Numbered from the stretch's first letter, positions 7,323 to 15,982 are shown. The stretch: 28,013 bases of DNA from an uncultured Eubacteriales bacterium (GCA_900547955.1 URIR01000025.1:1-28013); one strand, 5' to 3'. Translations and numbers: made by a program. Notes: generated by a model from the sequence alone, not told the origin.

Positions 7323-7351
7323 TTGACATTTATCAGATAATAATTCATAAT
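7323..7351 (+). promoter_or_regulatory. Sigma-A promoter for the DUF512-der-plsY operon
   Basis: TTGACA (7323-7328) and CATAAT (7346-7351) are separated by 17 bases, about 58 bases upstream of the DUF512 gene start. Confidence 0.75.
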
Positions 7352-7409
7352 AAGCATAGGTATATTTCAGTCGTGGGCAGCGCTTAAACATTTGAATGGG
7401 GAGGATAAT

Positions 7410-8735
7410 ATGACCGGCCATATAATTACCGAGGTTTTAGAAGGCTCTATTGCCGAAGAATTGGGTTTGCGGCCAGGCGACCGCCTTTTGGCCCTGAATG
7501 ACGAGCCGGTTATAGATTTAATAGACTATAAATACTTTACCTCTCTTAATAAATACAGCGTTACCATCCAGCAGGAGGACGGAGAAGCTGTCATTTACGA
7601 CATAGAGCAGGATGAAGATGAATTTTTGGGACTCTGCTTTAAGGACGACCTTATTAAAGTTAAACGCTGCCAGAATAAATGCGTATTCTGCTTTGTGGAC
7701 CAGCTCCCCCCCAATTTAAGAAGCACCCTTTACGTAAAGGATGACGATTGGCGCCTCTCCTTTATAATGGGCAATTATATAACTCTTACCAACCTGACCG
7801 AAAGGGACATACAGCGCATAATAAGCCGAAGGGTCAGCCCTTTATATATTTCTGTGCATACTACCGACCCGGAGCTGCGCCGCAAAATGCTTAATAACCC
7901 CAAGGCGGGAGAGTTAATGCCCGTTTTGGAACGCTTTGCCCGGAACGGCATAGATTTTCATGCGCAGATAGTGCTTTGCCCCGGGCTTAACGACGGCTTT
8001 CAGCTCAGAAAAACCTTTGAGGATTTACTGGTATTATATCCTCATTGCCTGAGCCTGGCAGTTGTGCCCGTCGGGCTGACATACCACCGCCGCGGACTTT
8101 ATAAGCTGCGGAGGGTCAGCGAACAGGACGCCTGTCATATAATAGACGTTGTGGAGCGCTGGCAGGAAAAATGCCTGGAAATGAAGGGCACCCGTTTTAT
8201 ATTCGCAGCAGACGAAATGTATTTGACTGCTAACCGGGAATTGCCCCCATATGAAGCTTACGAAGGCTTTTGTCAGCTTGAAAACGGGGTGGGCATGCTG
8301 GCCAAATTCGAGCGCGAGCTGCTTGAAATACTGCCGGCTCTGCCCCCGTGGATAGTAGATAGGAAGGTCTCCATTGCCTGCGGCGTATCCGTCGCGCCGT
8401 TCATAAACAGGCTGTGCGGCATGTTAAAGGAAAAATATGCCAATCTGGACATATATATTTATCCAATACACAACCATTTTTTTGGTGAAAGCGTTACCGT
8501 TACCGGGCTTATAACCGGACGGGATATAGCGGTGCAGCTTGACGGACAGCCCTTAGGCGACGAGCTGCTGATATCCAGAAGCATGCTTAGGGAAAAGGAC
8601 CAGGAGCAGCACTTTTTAGACGACCTTACGGTACTGGACGTCTCAAATTGGATTAACCATAAAATCACCCCGACCGATAACGACGGCGCCGCCTTTGCGC
8701 TGGCAGTACTGGGTCTGGACGCGGACAGCATATAA
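7410..8735 (+). CDS. DUF512 radical-SAM protein with PDZ-like domain
   Basis: A 441-residue protein of the conserved Bacillota family found next to der. Residues 1-60 form a PDZ-like domain (GSIAEELGLRPGDRLLALND). A radical-SAM-type cysteine cluster follows: Cys87, Cys91 and Cys94 in CQNKCVFCFVDQLPP, which would hold a [4Fe-4S] cluster bound to S-adenosylmethionine. The C-terminal part matches the DUF512 region (ACGVSVAPFI, then FFGESVTVTGLITGRD). I chose the ATG at 7410 because GGGGAGG lies just upstream; the TTG at 7392 would place that Shine-Dalgarno inside the gene. The reaction is unknown to me. The 65-base gap to der suggests co-transcription. Confidence 0.93.
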   Translation: MTGHIITEVLEGSIAEELGLRPGDRLLALNDEPVIDLIDYKYFTSLNKYSVTIQQEDGEAVIYDIEQDEDEFLGLCFKDDLIKVKRCQNKCVFCFVDQLPPNLRSTLYVKDDDWRLSFIMGNYITLTNLTERDIQRIISRRVSPLYISVHTTDPELRRKMLNNPKAGELMPVLERFARNGIDFHAQIVLCPGLNDGFQLRKTFEDLLVLYPHCLSLAVVPVGLTYHRRGLYKLRRVSEQDACHIIDVVERWQEKCLEMKGTRFIFAADEMYLTANRELPPYEAYEGFCQLENGVGMLAKFERELLEILPALPPWIVDRKVSIACGVSVAPFINRLCGMLKEKYANLDIYIYPIHNHFFGESVTVTGLITGRDIAVQLDGQPLGDELLISRSMLREKDQEQHFLDDLTVLDVSNWINHKITPTDNDGAAFALAVLGLDADSI

Positions 8736-8800
8736 AACCGGCTCAAAACAATAAATAAGCCGTAACATTAAATAAAATTACGGCGGAAAGCAGAGATTGA

Positions 8801-10117
8801 ATGAACGGACTTGTAGCGGTAGTGGGCCGCCCCAACGTGGGTAAATCCACATTTTTCAACAGAATGGCCGGACGCCGGCTCTCCATAGTGGAAGATACCC
8901 CCGGCGTAACCCGGGACAGGCTTTATGCCGATGTGGAATGGCTCAGCACTACCTTTACCCTTATAGACACAGGCGGCATAGAATTGGACAGCGACGACGA
9001 ATTCTTCAGCCATATGCGGCGGCAGGCCGAACTGGCCGTGGATACAGCCGACGTTATATTGTTTTTTACCGACGCGCGCGAGGGGCTTACAACGGACGAC
9101 CGGGAAGTGGCTCAATATCTTCGCAGACGGCACAATAATATAATATTGGTAGTAAATAAAGTAGACAGCCCCAAGCAGCGGGACGCTCTTTATGACTTTT
9201 ACGAGCTGGGCCTGGGCGAGCCTGCGGCCATAAGCGCCGAGCAGGGTCTGGGTTTGGGCGATTTGCTGGACGAAATAACCGCGCGCCTGCCCAAGGGAGA
9301 GCCTCAAACAGACGGCGGAATTTCCATTGCGGTAGTAGGCAAGCCCAATGCCGGCAAAAGCTCCCTTGTAAATAAGCTGCTAAATCAGGAGCGCAGCATT
9401 GTAAGCGATGTCCCCGGCACCACCAGGGATGCGCTGGACACTAAATTTGAATATGAAGGACGGCCGCTGACTATAATAGATACGGCCGGCATACGGCGCA
9501 AGCGCAGCATAGAGGACGGCAGCATAGAGCGCTACAGCGTTCTGCGTTCCTTAGGGGCAATAAGACGGTGCGACGTGGCCCTTATCCTGATAGACGCTTC
9601 GGCCGGCCTTACCGAACAGGACGTTAAAATTGCCGGCTACGTTCATGAACAGGGCAAAGCGTCGGTAGTGCTGGTCAACAAATGGGATTTAATTGAAAAG
9701 GACGCTAAAACCAGCGAGAAATTTAAAAAACAGCTTTACACCGATTTGGCCTTTATGGATTATGTAGACGTGCAGTTTATTTCGGCTAAAACCGGTCAAA
9801 GACTGCAGCGCATACTGCCCGCCGTGTTTGAAGCGCACGCACAGTCAATGCGAAGAATCCAAACAGGCGTATTAAACGACGTGCTTAACGACGCCGTAGC
9901 AGTCAACCAGCCCCCCGCTTCAGGCGGCCGCCGCCTCAAAATATTCTACTGCACGCAGGTAGCCTGCGCGCCTCCCACCTTTATAATTTTCGTAAACCAA
10001 ACCCAGCTTATGCATTTCTCCTACGAGAGATATTTGGAAAACTGTTTCCGTAAAGCTTTCGGCTTTAAAGGAACCCCAATAAAAATAATACTGCGCGAGC
10101 GAGACGGAGAGGAGTAG
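8801..10117 (+). CDS. der: Ribosome assembly GTPase Der (EngA)
   Basis: Der is an essential GTPase that binds the 50S subunit late in assembly. The 438-residue product has the diagnostic tandem GTPase domains. Domain 1 has P-loop GRPNVGKS (9-16), DTPG and NKVD. Domain 2 has GKPNAGKSS near residue 180, DTAG and NKWD. A KH-like RNA-binding domain closes the protein from about residue 350. The Shine-Dalgarno is weak (GGCGGAAAG), but the start fits the family, which puts the first P-loop near residue 9. It is followed after 6 bases by plsY. Length and motifs are standard. Confidence 0.98.
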   Translation: MNGLVAVVGRPNVGKSTFFNRMAGRRLSIVEDTPGVTRDRLYADVEWLSTTFTLIDTGGIELDSDDEFFSHMRRQAELAVDTADVILFFTDAREGLTTDDREVAQYLRRRHNNIILVVNKVDSPKQRDALYDFYELGLGEPAAISAEQGLGLGDLLDEITARLPKGEPQTDGGISIAVVGKPNAGKSSLVNKLLNQERSIVSDVPGTTRDALDTKFEYEGRPLTIIDTAGIRRKRSIEDGSIERYSVLRSLGAIRRCDVALILIDASAGLTEQDVKIAGYVHEQGKASVVLVNKWDLIEKDAKTSEKFKKQLYTDLAFMDYVDVQFISAKTGQRLQRILPAVFEAHAQSMRRIQTGVLNDVLNDAVAVNQPPASGGRRLKIFYCTQVACAPPTFIIFVNQTQLMHFSYERYLENCFRKAFGFKGTPIKIILRERDGEE

Positions 10118-10123
10118 GTTTTT

Positions 10124-10753
10124 ATGTTTTTCAAGATAATATTAACAATTATAATCGGATATCTTCTGGGCTGTATCTCAGCCGCCTATCTTATAGGCAA
10201 GAAATTCGGCCATATTGACATCCGCCAGTACGGAAGCGGCAATGCCGGCGCCACCAATATGCTGCGCACTATGGGCATAAAATACGCCGCGCCCACTCTT
10301 ATTCTGGATATGCTTAAAGCCGCGGCGGCAGCGCTGCTGGGCTGGCTGATAATGGGAAGCCGCTGGGGTATAGCCATAGGCGGATATGCCGCGGTTCTGG
10401 GGCACACCTTCCCCTTTTATATGGATTTTAAAGGCGGCAAGGGAGTGGCGGCAATATGCGGAGTACTTATGGTGCTTAATCCTTTGCTGGGCATAATCCT
10501 TTTAGTGCTGGGCATCCTGGCTAACCTTATTGTTAAAATATATTCTCTCGTATCCATAATAGGCATATTTGTGGCCGCAATATGTTATACCATATTTGCC
10601 AACGGCGACGCGCCCACAATAGTTTTCGCCTGGGTGGCCTTTATACAGATAGTCATATCTCATCTTCCAAATATAAAGCGTCTGCTTTCAGGTACCGAAA
10701 GCAAGATGACCACTCTTGACGGCTCCCGTACCAGGCGGCGTCAGCTAAGATAA
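10124..10753 (+). CDS. plsY: Acyl-phosphate glycerol-3-phosphate acyltransferase PlsY
   Basis: PlsY is the membrane enzyme that transfers an acyl group from acyl-phosphate to glycerol-3-phosphate, the first committed step of phospholipid synthesis in most bacteria. The 209-residue protein has about five membrane segments. The catalytic loops are visible: YGSGNAGATN at residues 36-45, and the glycine-rich FKGGKGVAA segment near residue 105 that binds phosphate. GGAG in the der stop region serves as the Shine-Dalgarno. The gene closes the DUF512-der-plsY operon and has a good terminator at 10793-10830. Confidence 0.97.
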   Translation: MFFKIILTIIIGYLLGCISAAYLIGKKFGHIDIRQYGSGNAGATNMLRTMGIKYAAPTLILDMLKAAAAALLGWLIMGSRWGIAIGGYAAVLGHTFPFYMDFKGGKGVAAICGVLMVLNPLLGIILLVLGILANLIVKIYSLVSIIGIFVAAICYTIFANGDAPTIVFAWVAFIQIVISHLPNIKRLLSGTESKMTTLDGSRTRRRQLR

Positions 10754-10792
10754 AAGCTGTAAAACAGAATCTCGCAGTTTTTTAAAGCTGTA

Positions 10793-10830
10793 AACGGAAA
10801 GCTAAAGGCCGCTTTCCGTTTTTTATTTTT
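10793..10830 (+). terminator. Intrinsic terminator after plsY
   Basis: AACGGAAAGC (10793-10802) and GCTTTCCGTT (10811-10820) form a 10-bp stem with an 8-base loop, followed by a T-rich run to 10830. This is a textbook rho-independent terminator. Confidence 0.9.
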
Positions 10831-10957
10831 ATAGCTTAATTTGAGTTTTTTCATTTCCAAATTAAATCCGCATTAATTTTCCTCGAGCAATAACCCCATA
10901 TTTACATAAAAGAACGCTTCTCAAATAAAAAAAGTTAAAAATATTCATAAATAGCTA

Positions 10958-10986
10958 TTGAAATCAGCAGTTCGTTTTGCTATAAT
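10958..10986 (+). promoter_or_regulatory. Extended -10 promoter for the LamG gene
   Basis: TTGAAA (10958-10963) and TATAAT (10981-10986) are separated by 17 bases, with TG one base before the -10 (extended -10). It would start transcription near 10993, right at the left edge of the MITE-like element, giving a leader of about 308 nt. Confidence 0.75.
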
Positions 10987-10991
10987 CAGAC

Positions 10992-11270
10992 TATACTCAG
11001 TTTACAAAGACCTATACGCCTCTTAACGGGATACATTTTTCATCTTCTGCGTTATCCTAAATCGGCGTACTCCAAGGTAACGCATCTTTCATCCGCTTTG
11101 AAAATGAAAAAAGCTTCTCCATTTGAGGCCGTCGAGCCAGAACACATGAATTATTTGCCCCGTAAAGCGCGCTTAAACTACATGTACCGAGCATATATGG
11201 AGCAAAAGCAGCGCGGCCGGACGGCAAATCAACGAATTCTGACCATATGGTTCCTTTTAAACTGAAAATA
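10992..11270. mobile_element. MITE-like palindromic element, copy 2
   Basis: A 279-bp element whose ends, TATACTCAGTTTA (10992-11004) and TAAACTGAAAATA (11258-11270), are degenerate inverted repeats matching those of copy 1 at 11 and 10 of 13 positions. The interior aligns with the minus strand of 5245-5524 throughout. An example is the 35-base core at 11049-11083, which begins GCGTTA and ends TAACGC. It has no coding capacity for a transposase. It lies inside the probable leader of the LamG gene. The divergence between copies suggests neither is a very recent insertion. Confidence 0.7.
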
Positions 11271-11300
11271 ACAACACAATTTAAAAAAGGGAGTGATTGT

Positions 11301-12308
11301 ATGAAAAAAATGCTCACAGTACTGCTGGCGCTTGTTCTGGTGATAGGCATGACGGCAATTGGAACAGCGGCGCCGACCGACGAAGGATTGCTTATCTACT
11401 ACAGCTTTGACGATGAATCAGAAACAATCGCAAACGGAGGCACGGCTGAAGCAGACGGAACAGCCGCCAACATTACATACGCCGACGGCGCAGTCGGAAA
11501 AGCGGCGGTCTTTAACGGTATGGATTCCAGTATTGAATTCAACCTGGCCGAAGGAATGCCCAGCTTTACATTATCCATCTGGATTAACGTAGAAGAAATA
11601 CCCACAGACGACGAGATTCCCTACGCCATAGTCTGCTCTTCAGCCTGGGATAATTCAGCCGTACATACGCACATCACCGACGGAATACTGCGCGGCTCCA
11701 TGGCGTCCTGGAAAAACGCAGACTATTTAGAAGAAAAATATACCCATACGCGCGAGGACGCGCTTGATTGGAGCGATACCCCCAGCTTAGCGGGCAAATG
11801 GTTCCACATGGCTCTTACCATGGACGGAGAAACTAAAACGCGCCGCCTGTATATCAACAGCACGCTGGTAGGCGAGGACGTCGCTGATTCTGTAGACGCC
11901 AATCTGTTCAAGGGCAATATTGAAATTGGTTCCTATAAAGCTGACCCGCAGCGCTACTTTAACGGCATGCTGGACGAATTCCGCCTGTATGACCGCGCCC
12001 TTACTCAGGAAGAGGTAAAAGAGCTGACTAATCAGGTTGCGGACGTGGACGTTATTCCCGAGCCCACTCCCGCCCCTAAGCCTACGGCAACCCCTACTCC
12101 TTCCGAAAAGCCCACTTCGGCCGTAACCGCGCCTAATAACACCGTTAAAGCCACAAATACTGCAAACGCGGCCAATACTGACGCCAATACCGTTCCTCCT
12201 ACCGAGGAAACCTCCGACTCCTTAACCTGGCTGTGGATTGTTTTGGCGGTTGTAGTTGTGGCTGTAGTCATCATAATTATTGCTTCAGCTAAAAAGAAAA
12301 AGAAATAA
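11301..12308 (+). CDS. Secreted LamG/concanavalin A-like protein with C-terminal membrane anchor
   Basis: A 335-residue surface protein. Residues 1-24 are a signal peptide (MKKMLTVLLALVLVIGMTAI, then TAA). Residues 29-245 are a laminin-G-like jelly-roll of the Laminin_G_3 type, with the characteristic YYSFDD start, VFNGMDSSIEF, FTLSIWI, and an end reading FNGMLDEFRLYDRALTQEEV. Residues 252-309 are a Pro/Thr/Ala-rich linker, and 310-330 a hydrophobic helix followed by five lysines. The tail is a transmembrane anchor with a positive stop, not an LPXTG sorting signal. The ATG at 11301 has AAGGGAG upstream. The domain suggests carbohydrate or protein binding at the cell surface; the ligand is unknown. 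It appears monocistronic. Confidence 0.92.
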   Translation: MKKMLTVLLALVLVIGMTAIGTAAPTDEGLLIYYSFDDESETIANGGTAEADGTAANITYADGAVGKAAVFNGMDSSIEFNLAEGMPSFTLSIWINVEEIPTDDEIPYAIVCSSAWDNSAVHTHITDGILRGSMASWKNADYLEEKYTHTREDALDWSDTPSLAGKWFHMALTMDGETKTRRLYINSTLVGEDVADSVDANLFKGNIEIGSYKADPQRYFNGMLDEFRLYDRALTQEEVKELTNQVADVDVIPEPTPAPKPTATPTPSEKPTSAVTAPNNTVKATNTANAANTDANTVPPTEETSDSLTWLWIVLAVVVVAVVIIIIASAKKKKK

Positions 12309-12333
12309 TACCTTAAAATAAATCCAAAAATCC

Positions 12334-12414
12334 TTAAGCGGCAAAGCCTGCGCTCTTTTGAAAGTTCGGAACTGTTTTCCCTCCTTCAAAGAGCCTGCCG
12401 GCTTTGCCGCTTAT
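12334..12414 (+). terminator. Large terminator-like hairpin after the LamG gene
   Basis: An outer stem of GCGGCAAAGCC with GGCTTTGCCGC encloses a second stem (GCTCTTTTGAA with TTCAAAGAGC, one bulge) and a small AGTTC/GAACT cap. T-rich sequence follows. It lies between convergent genes. A further small CCTGCA/TGCAGG hairpin at 12463-12486 precedes the end of the opposite MATE gene. Confidence 0.65.
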
Positions 12415-12493
12415 TATTTTACTAATCCCGCCGTAAAGCGTCCGCTCCAAGCATTCATTTCCCCTGCAAAGCCTTGTAAATGCAGGCAGGAGT

Positions 12494-13822
12494 TTAACTT
12501 ATAAGCCCCTCTCTGGCTGTTCTTTTACGAATCAAAACATAAAACAGCATGCTTAGAAGCGCAACTATTGCCTCTGTAGCGGGAAAAGCGCACCATACTC
12601 CCGTAATGCCGGCAACGCCTGAGAACAGATATGCCGCGGGTATTATAATAATAAAACCGCGCAGCAGAGAAATTATGTGCGCAGGCCGCGCGTGCTCTGA
12701 CGCGGCAAAATACATGGAAATAACAACATTAAAACCCACAAACGGACAGGCGATAAAATAAAGCTTAAGTCCCTGAATGGCCAGTCCCATTAAAAGCTCG
12801 TTTCCCTCGCTGTTAAAAATGCCGGCAATTCCTGAAGCGCCAAAAAACACCCCGGCATACACGACGGCCGATACAGCCAGCATAAATATCAGCGCATACT
12901 TAAGCACCCTTCTTGAGCCATGAAAATCCCCTGTGCCGCAGCCCCTGCTTATAAGCGGCTGAATACCCTGCGCTATCCCGGTATAAATTGCGATAACCAC
13001 CAGAGATAAATTGGCTATAACCCCATATGCCGCAACCCCCGTATTCCCCTCCAGGCCAAGCATTATGGAATTAAACACTATCATGACAATGCCCGAAGAC
13101 CATTCGGTAATCAGCGACGGCAGCCCGCCGGACAATACGGCAAGGATAAAACGCGCTTCGGGCCGAATTTTTTTAAGCATAAAGCCGTTCTTTCTTTTAA
13201 TAAAATGAACTGAAAGAATAATTAGGCTGATAACCGGAGCCAGGCCCGTTGCAAAAACCGCTCCGAAAATCCCCATGCCGCAGGGAAAAATAAACAGCCA
13301 GTCCAATACTATATTAGAGAGGCTGCCCGCTATCATGGCGGTCATGGCGAGCTGAGGCGAACCGTCATTCCGAACAAAGCATAGTATTAAATTATTCATA
13401 AGAAAAGCCGGAGCAAAAATAAGTATAACCTTTAAATAGGTTTCGGTCATATCATAAACCGCAGCGTCCGCCCCCAAAAGGGATGTAATCTGCTCTGAAA
13501 AAAACACGCCTATAACAACAAACAGCAAGGACAGCGCCGCGCAGACATAAAACGCGTTGGCAAACGCGCGGCAGGCCCCGGCGTCGTCCCCCCTGCCCTT
13601 CTGCACAGCATATTTCGCGCCGCCTCCTATTCCCACCATAAGCCCGCTGCCATGAATAAAGCTGTAAACGGGTATAGCCAGATTAAGCGCGGCCAGGCCG
13701 TTTGCGCCCAGCCCTTTTGAAACAAAAAATGTATCTGCCAGAATATAGCAGGATAAACCCAGCATACCCAGCACATTCAGAGAAGTATACCTGGCAAATT
13801 CTCTAAAAACAGATTTAAGCAT
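12494..13822 (-). CDS. MATE-family multidrug/toxin exporter (first)
   Basis: A 442-residue polytopic membrane protein with about 12 hydrophobic segments, typical of MATE cation-coupled exporters that expel organic cations or toxic metabolites. Recognisable features are the N-terminal LSCYILADTFFVSKGLG segment and the pseudo-repeat AIYTGIAQGIQPLISRGCG at the start of the second half. The ATG at 13820-13822 has GTGGAGG 7 bases upstream, so a longer TTG start at 13837 is not needed. It lies 95 bases downstream of the NimA-like gene on the same strand and could share its transcript. The substrate cannot be inferred. Confidence 0.93.
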   Translation of the reverse strand: MLKSVFREFARYTSLNVLGMLGLSCYILADTFFVSKGLGANGLAALNLAIPVYSFIHGSGLMVGIGGGAKYAVQKGRGDDAGACRAFANAFYVCAALSLLFVVIGVFFSEQITSLLGADAAVYDMTETYLKVILIFAPAFLMNNLILCFVRNDGSPQLAMTAMIAGSLSNIVLDWLFIFPCGMGIFGAVFATGLAPVISLIILSVHFIKRKNGFMLKKIRPEARFILAVLSGGLPSLITEWSSGIVMIVFNSIMLGLEGNTGVAAYGVIANLSLVVIAIYTGIAQGIQPLISRGCGTGDFHGSRRVLKYALIFMLAVSAVVYAGVFFGASGIAGIFNSEGNELLMGLAIQGLKLYFIACPFVGFNVVISMYFAASEHARPAHIISLLRGFIIIIPAAYLFSGVAGITGVWCAFPATEAIVALLSMLFYVLIRKRTAREGLIS

Positions 13823-13917
13823 AGATAGCCTCCACAAAAACAGCCCGCTTTAAATCATGGCCGCCGCCTAATTTTTTACGCCCCGGCGGGCGGAATTTCA
13901 AAGATTTGTTCAATTAT

Positions 13918-14406
13918 TCAGTTCTCCTGAGCCAGCGCCTTGCCCACCTTGCCGGTTTTATGCTCTATGGTCATCTCCAGCATGCATAAATTGTCCCAGG
14001 CTTTATTGATAACCTCGCTCATATTCAGCGCGCTGTCGTCGGGAGCATATTTCCTGCCCAAAGCTTCAATGGCCTTTTTCTTTTTACCTTCCTCCTCTAT
14101 TATGCTTACAGTTCCAAATACAATAACGCTTTTATAATGCGTAGTATACTCCTTAGGGGCTATATCGTCCCTGACAATCACGCAAAAGGATGCGCGCGGG
14201 CTGCGTTTTACAGCATCCAGCTTATGCCCGCTTTTGGCGCAGTGAAAATACAGCTTACCCTCATGATACGCATAGCTCAAAGGCACGGCATATGGATATC
14301 CCTCGTCCCCCAAAAGCGCCAGCACGCCCGAGCTGCCGCTTTGAAGCGCCTCCTCGCATTCCTCCGGCGGCATTTCCTGGCCGCGTCTCCTCATTGGCCT
14401 GAACAT
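13918..14406 (-). CDS. NimA-like pyridoxamine 5'-phosphate oxidase-fold flavoprotein
   Basis: A 162-residue protein of the split-barrel flavin-binding family that includes the nitroimidazole-resistance NimA proteins. Typical features are MFRPMRRRGQEM at the start, GVLALLGDEGYPYAVPLSY, KLYFHCAKSGHKLDAVKR and the SFCVIVRD strand. Such proteins bind FMN or a related cofactor and reduce small molecules. Real nitroimidazole reduction is not implied for most members. AGGAGAG lies 8 bases before the ATG. It has its own promoter at 14539-14567 and may be co-transcribed with the MATE gene downstream. Confidence 0.92.
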   Translation of the reverse strand: MFRPMRRRGQEMPPEECEEALQSGSSGVLALLGDEGYPYAVPLSYAYHEGKLYFHCAKSGHKLDAVKRSPRASFCVIVRDDIAPKEYTTHYKSVIVFGTVSIIEEEGKKKKAIEALGRKYAPDDSALNMSEVINKAWDNLCMLEMTIEHKTGKVGKALAQEN

Positions 14407-14502
14407 CAGCTTTCTCTCCTATCGTTAAAAAGTACTTAATAAAAAATAAAGCATTGACTTTCGCATCTTCTAACGGCCTACTGATACGAAACCAACGCTT
14501 AC

Positions 14503-14520
14503 GCCTGCCCGGCGGCAGGC
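14503..14520. repeat. Perfect GC hairpin in the NimA-like gene leader
   Basis: GCCTGCC and GGCAGGC form a perfect 7-bp stem around CGGC. It lies between the minus-strand promoter and the gene, so it would be transcribed in the 5' leader. No known riboswitch consensus is recognised. Confidence 0.4.
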
Positions 14521-14538
14521 ATCCTTATAATATGTGTG

Positions 14539-14567
14539 ATTTTAATATACCGGCCGTAAATTGTCAA
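14539..14567 (-). promoter_or_regulatory. Promoter for the NimA-like gene
   Basis: On the minus strand TTGACA (14562-14567) and TAAAAT (14539-14544) are separated by 17 bases. No convincing promoter is visible for the divergent amidase gene. Confidence 0.65.
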
Positions 14568-14669
14568 ATATATTTTTGCAAATTACTACCCATTTTAAAA
14601 CGGCGCGCATAATATAAACTATCAGTCCGGCATGCGCGCCAAGCGCACGCTCAGCAAACGGAGGAAATA

Positions 14670-15410
14670 ATGCCCAGAGTATATTTAAGTCCTTCCACTC
14701 AGGAATACAATCCATATATCGCAGGAGGCACGGAAGAATATTATATGAACCTTATAGCCGACGCAGTTGAGCCGTATTTAACTGCAAGCGGAATTGAATA
14801 CTCAAGAAACACCCCTTCCATGACCGCAGGCTCATCCATAAGAGAAGGCAACCGCGGCAACTACGATTTATACGTTGCAATGCATTCCAATGCGGCTCCC
14901 CCATCCCTTTCGGGACAGCTTTCGGGCACAGACGTATATTATTCGCGCGGAAGCGCCCGCGGCCGCAAAGCGGCGGAAATTTTCGCCGACAACCTCAAGG
15001 ATATCTATCCTCAGCCGCAAAAAGTGCAGGCACGGCCCACAGCCACCATAAATGAAGTAACCAAAACCATAGCCCCGGCCGTACTTATAGAATACGCCTA
15101 TCACGACAACCCGCAGGACGCGGAATGGATAATAAATAATATAGACGCTATCGCGCGAAGCACCGCCCTTTCCATAGCGCAGTACTTCGGACTTCCCCTT
15201 ATAGAGCCTCAGCAGGCCAATAAAGGACGCGTAAAAATAAACAGCGGATATCTAAATATCCGCAGCGCTCCCTCCGTCAACGCTCCTATTATCGGCCGGG
15301 CATATAACGGAGATTCCATATATGTTTTAGGCCAAAGCGGAAATTGGTATTCTGTCAATTATAACGGCCTGGAGGGCTATGCCAGCTCATCTTATATATC
15401 TCTGCCTTAA
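14670..15410 (+). CDS. N-acetylmuramoyl-L-alanine amidase (Amidase_3) with C-terminal SH3 domain
   Basis: A 246-residue protein. Residues 1-175 are an Amidase_3 domain that would cut the bond between muramic acid and L-alanine in peptidoglycan. Visible motifs are LSPSTQEYN (6-14), Glu22/Glu23, AMHSNA with His72, and VLIEYAYHDN with Glu141. Residues 185-246 are a bacterial SH3 domain (SGYLNIRSAPSVNAPIIGRA, then GYASSSYISLP). As I recall, relatives usually have His at the position of Tyr13 (TQEHN), a zinc ligand, so the metal site may be altered. There is no signal peptide: CGGAGGAAATAATG gives a clear start at the first codon. The product may therefore be released by lysis or a holin, or act on internal targets. 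Confidence 0.92.
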   Translation: MPRVYLSPSTQEYNPYIAGGTEEYYMNLIADAVEPYLTASGIEYSRNTPSMTAGSSIREGNRGNYDLYVAMHSNAAPPSLSGQLSGTDVYYSRGSARGRKAAEIFADNLKDIYPQPQKVQARPTATINEVTKTIAPAVLIEYAYHDNPQDAEWIINNIDAIARSTALSIAQYFGLPLIEPQQANKGRVKINSGYLNIRSAPSVNAPIIGRAYNGDSIYVLGQSGNWYSVNYNGLEGYASSSYISLP

Positions 15411-15518
15411 AACCATTCGGCAATATCCCCAAAAGCCCTAACGCGCCAGCCCGATATTATTCATATGAAATTTAAAAACAGCCGCTTTGTTTGCCCGGCG
15501 CGTATAAGAGAATAGCAA

Positions 15519-15768
15519 AGTACAATGCGTTTTTGCTTTCAATGCCCGCCGCGTCCGCTTTGCTGCGCGGTCCTTAAAATACGCCCGGTATGTATTCCAT
15601 CACGCGCCGCGCGGCTGTCAACGGGCTCTTAAGCAAAAATCTCCGACCGCAGAGAAAAAGGAATTTTCCGGTTTTGCAAGGCGGCAGGACGCAGGAATAC
15701 CGGGCGTATTTTAAGGACGACAACGCAGCAAAACCGAACAATGCGCCCTCTCGGCGGCGCATTGTACT
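15519..15768. mobile_element. Nested inverted-repeat element related to the MITE-like family
   Basis: A 250-bp noncoding block bounded by perfect 11-bp inverted repeats, AGTACAATGCG (15519-15529) and CGCATTGTACT (15758-15768). Inside is a perfect 22-bp inverted repeat (15570-15591 with 15697-15718). On the minus strand the stretch around 15670-15730 resembles the core of the 5245 and 10992 elements (GCTGCGTTGTC, a CTTAAAATACGCC-like stretch, then CGCCTTGCAAAA). It is probably a diverged member or cousin with different tips. No transposase is encoded. Confidence 0.6.
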
Positions 15769-15973
15769 CTAATTGTATTGTCTATCCTAAAAAACGCACG
15801 GAAACCGGCATTGCAGAGCAGAAATGAGAGTACGGCTTTGAAAGGCTCGTACTCTTTTTCTATATGAGCCGTACCCGCTGCCATGAGACTGGATGCGAAA
15901 AATGAACAGCTCAATCCTTGATGCCTTTATTTAAAAGTTAAAAAAATCGAGACGCTTAGACAATACAATCAGA
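15768..15973. repeat. 198-bp segment bounded by 17-base inverted repeats
   Basis: TCTAATTGTATTGTCTA (15768-15784) and its inverted counterpart at 15957-15973 differ by one base; 13 bases are perfect. The left end abuts the preceding element. The interior holds a GAGTACG/CGTACTC hairpin followed by TTTTTC (15828-15862), which looks like a plus-strand terminator, and nothing coding. Confidence 0.5.
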
Positions 15974-15982
15974 TTGAATTCT

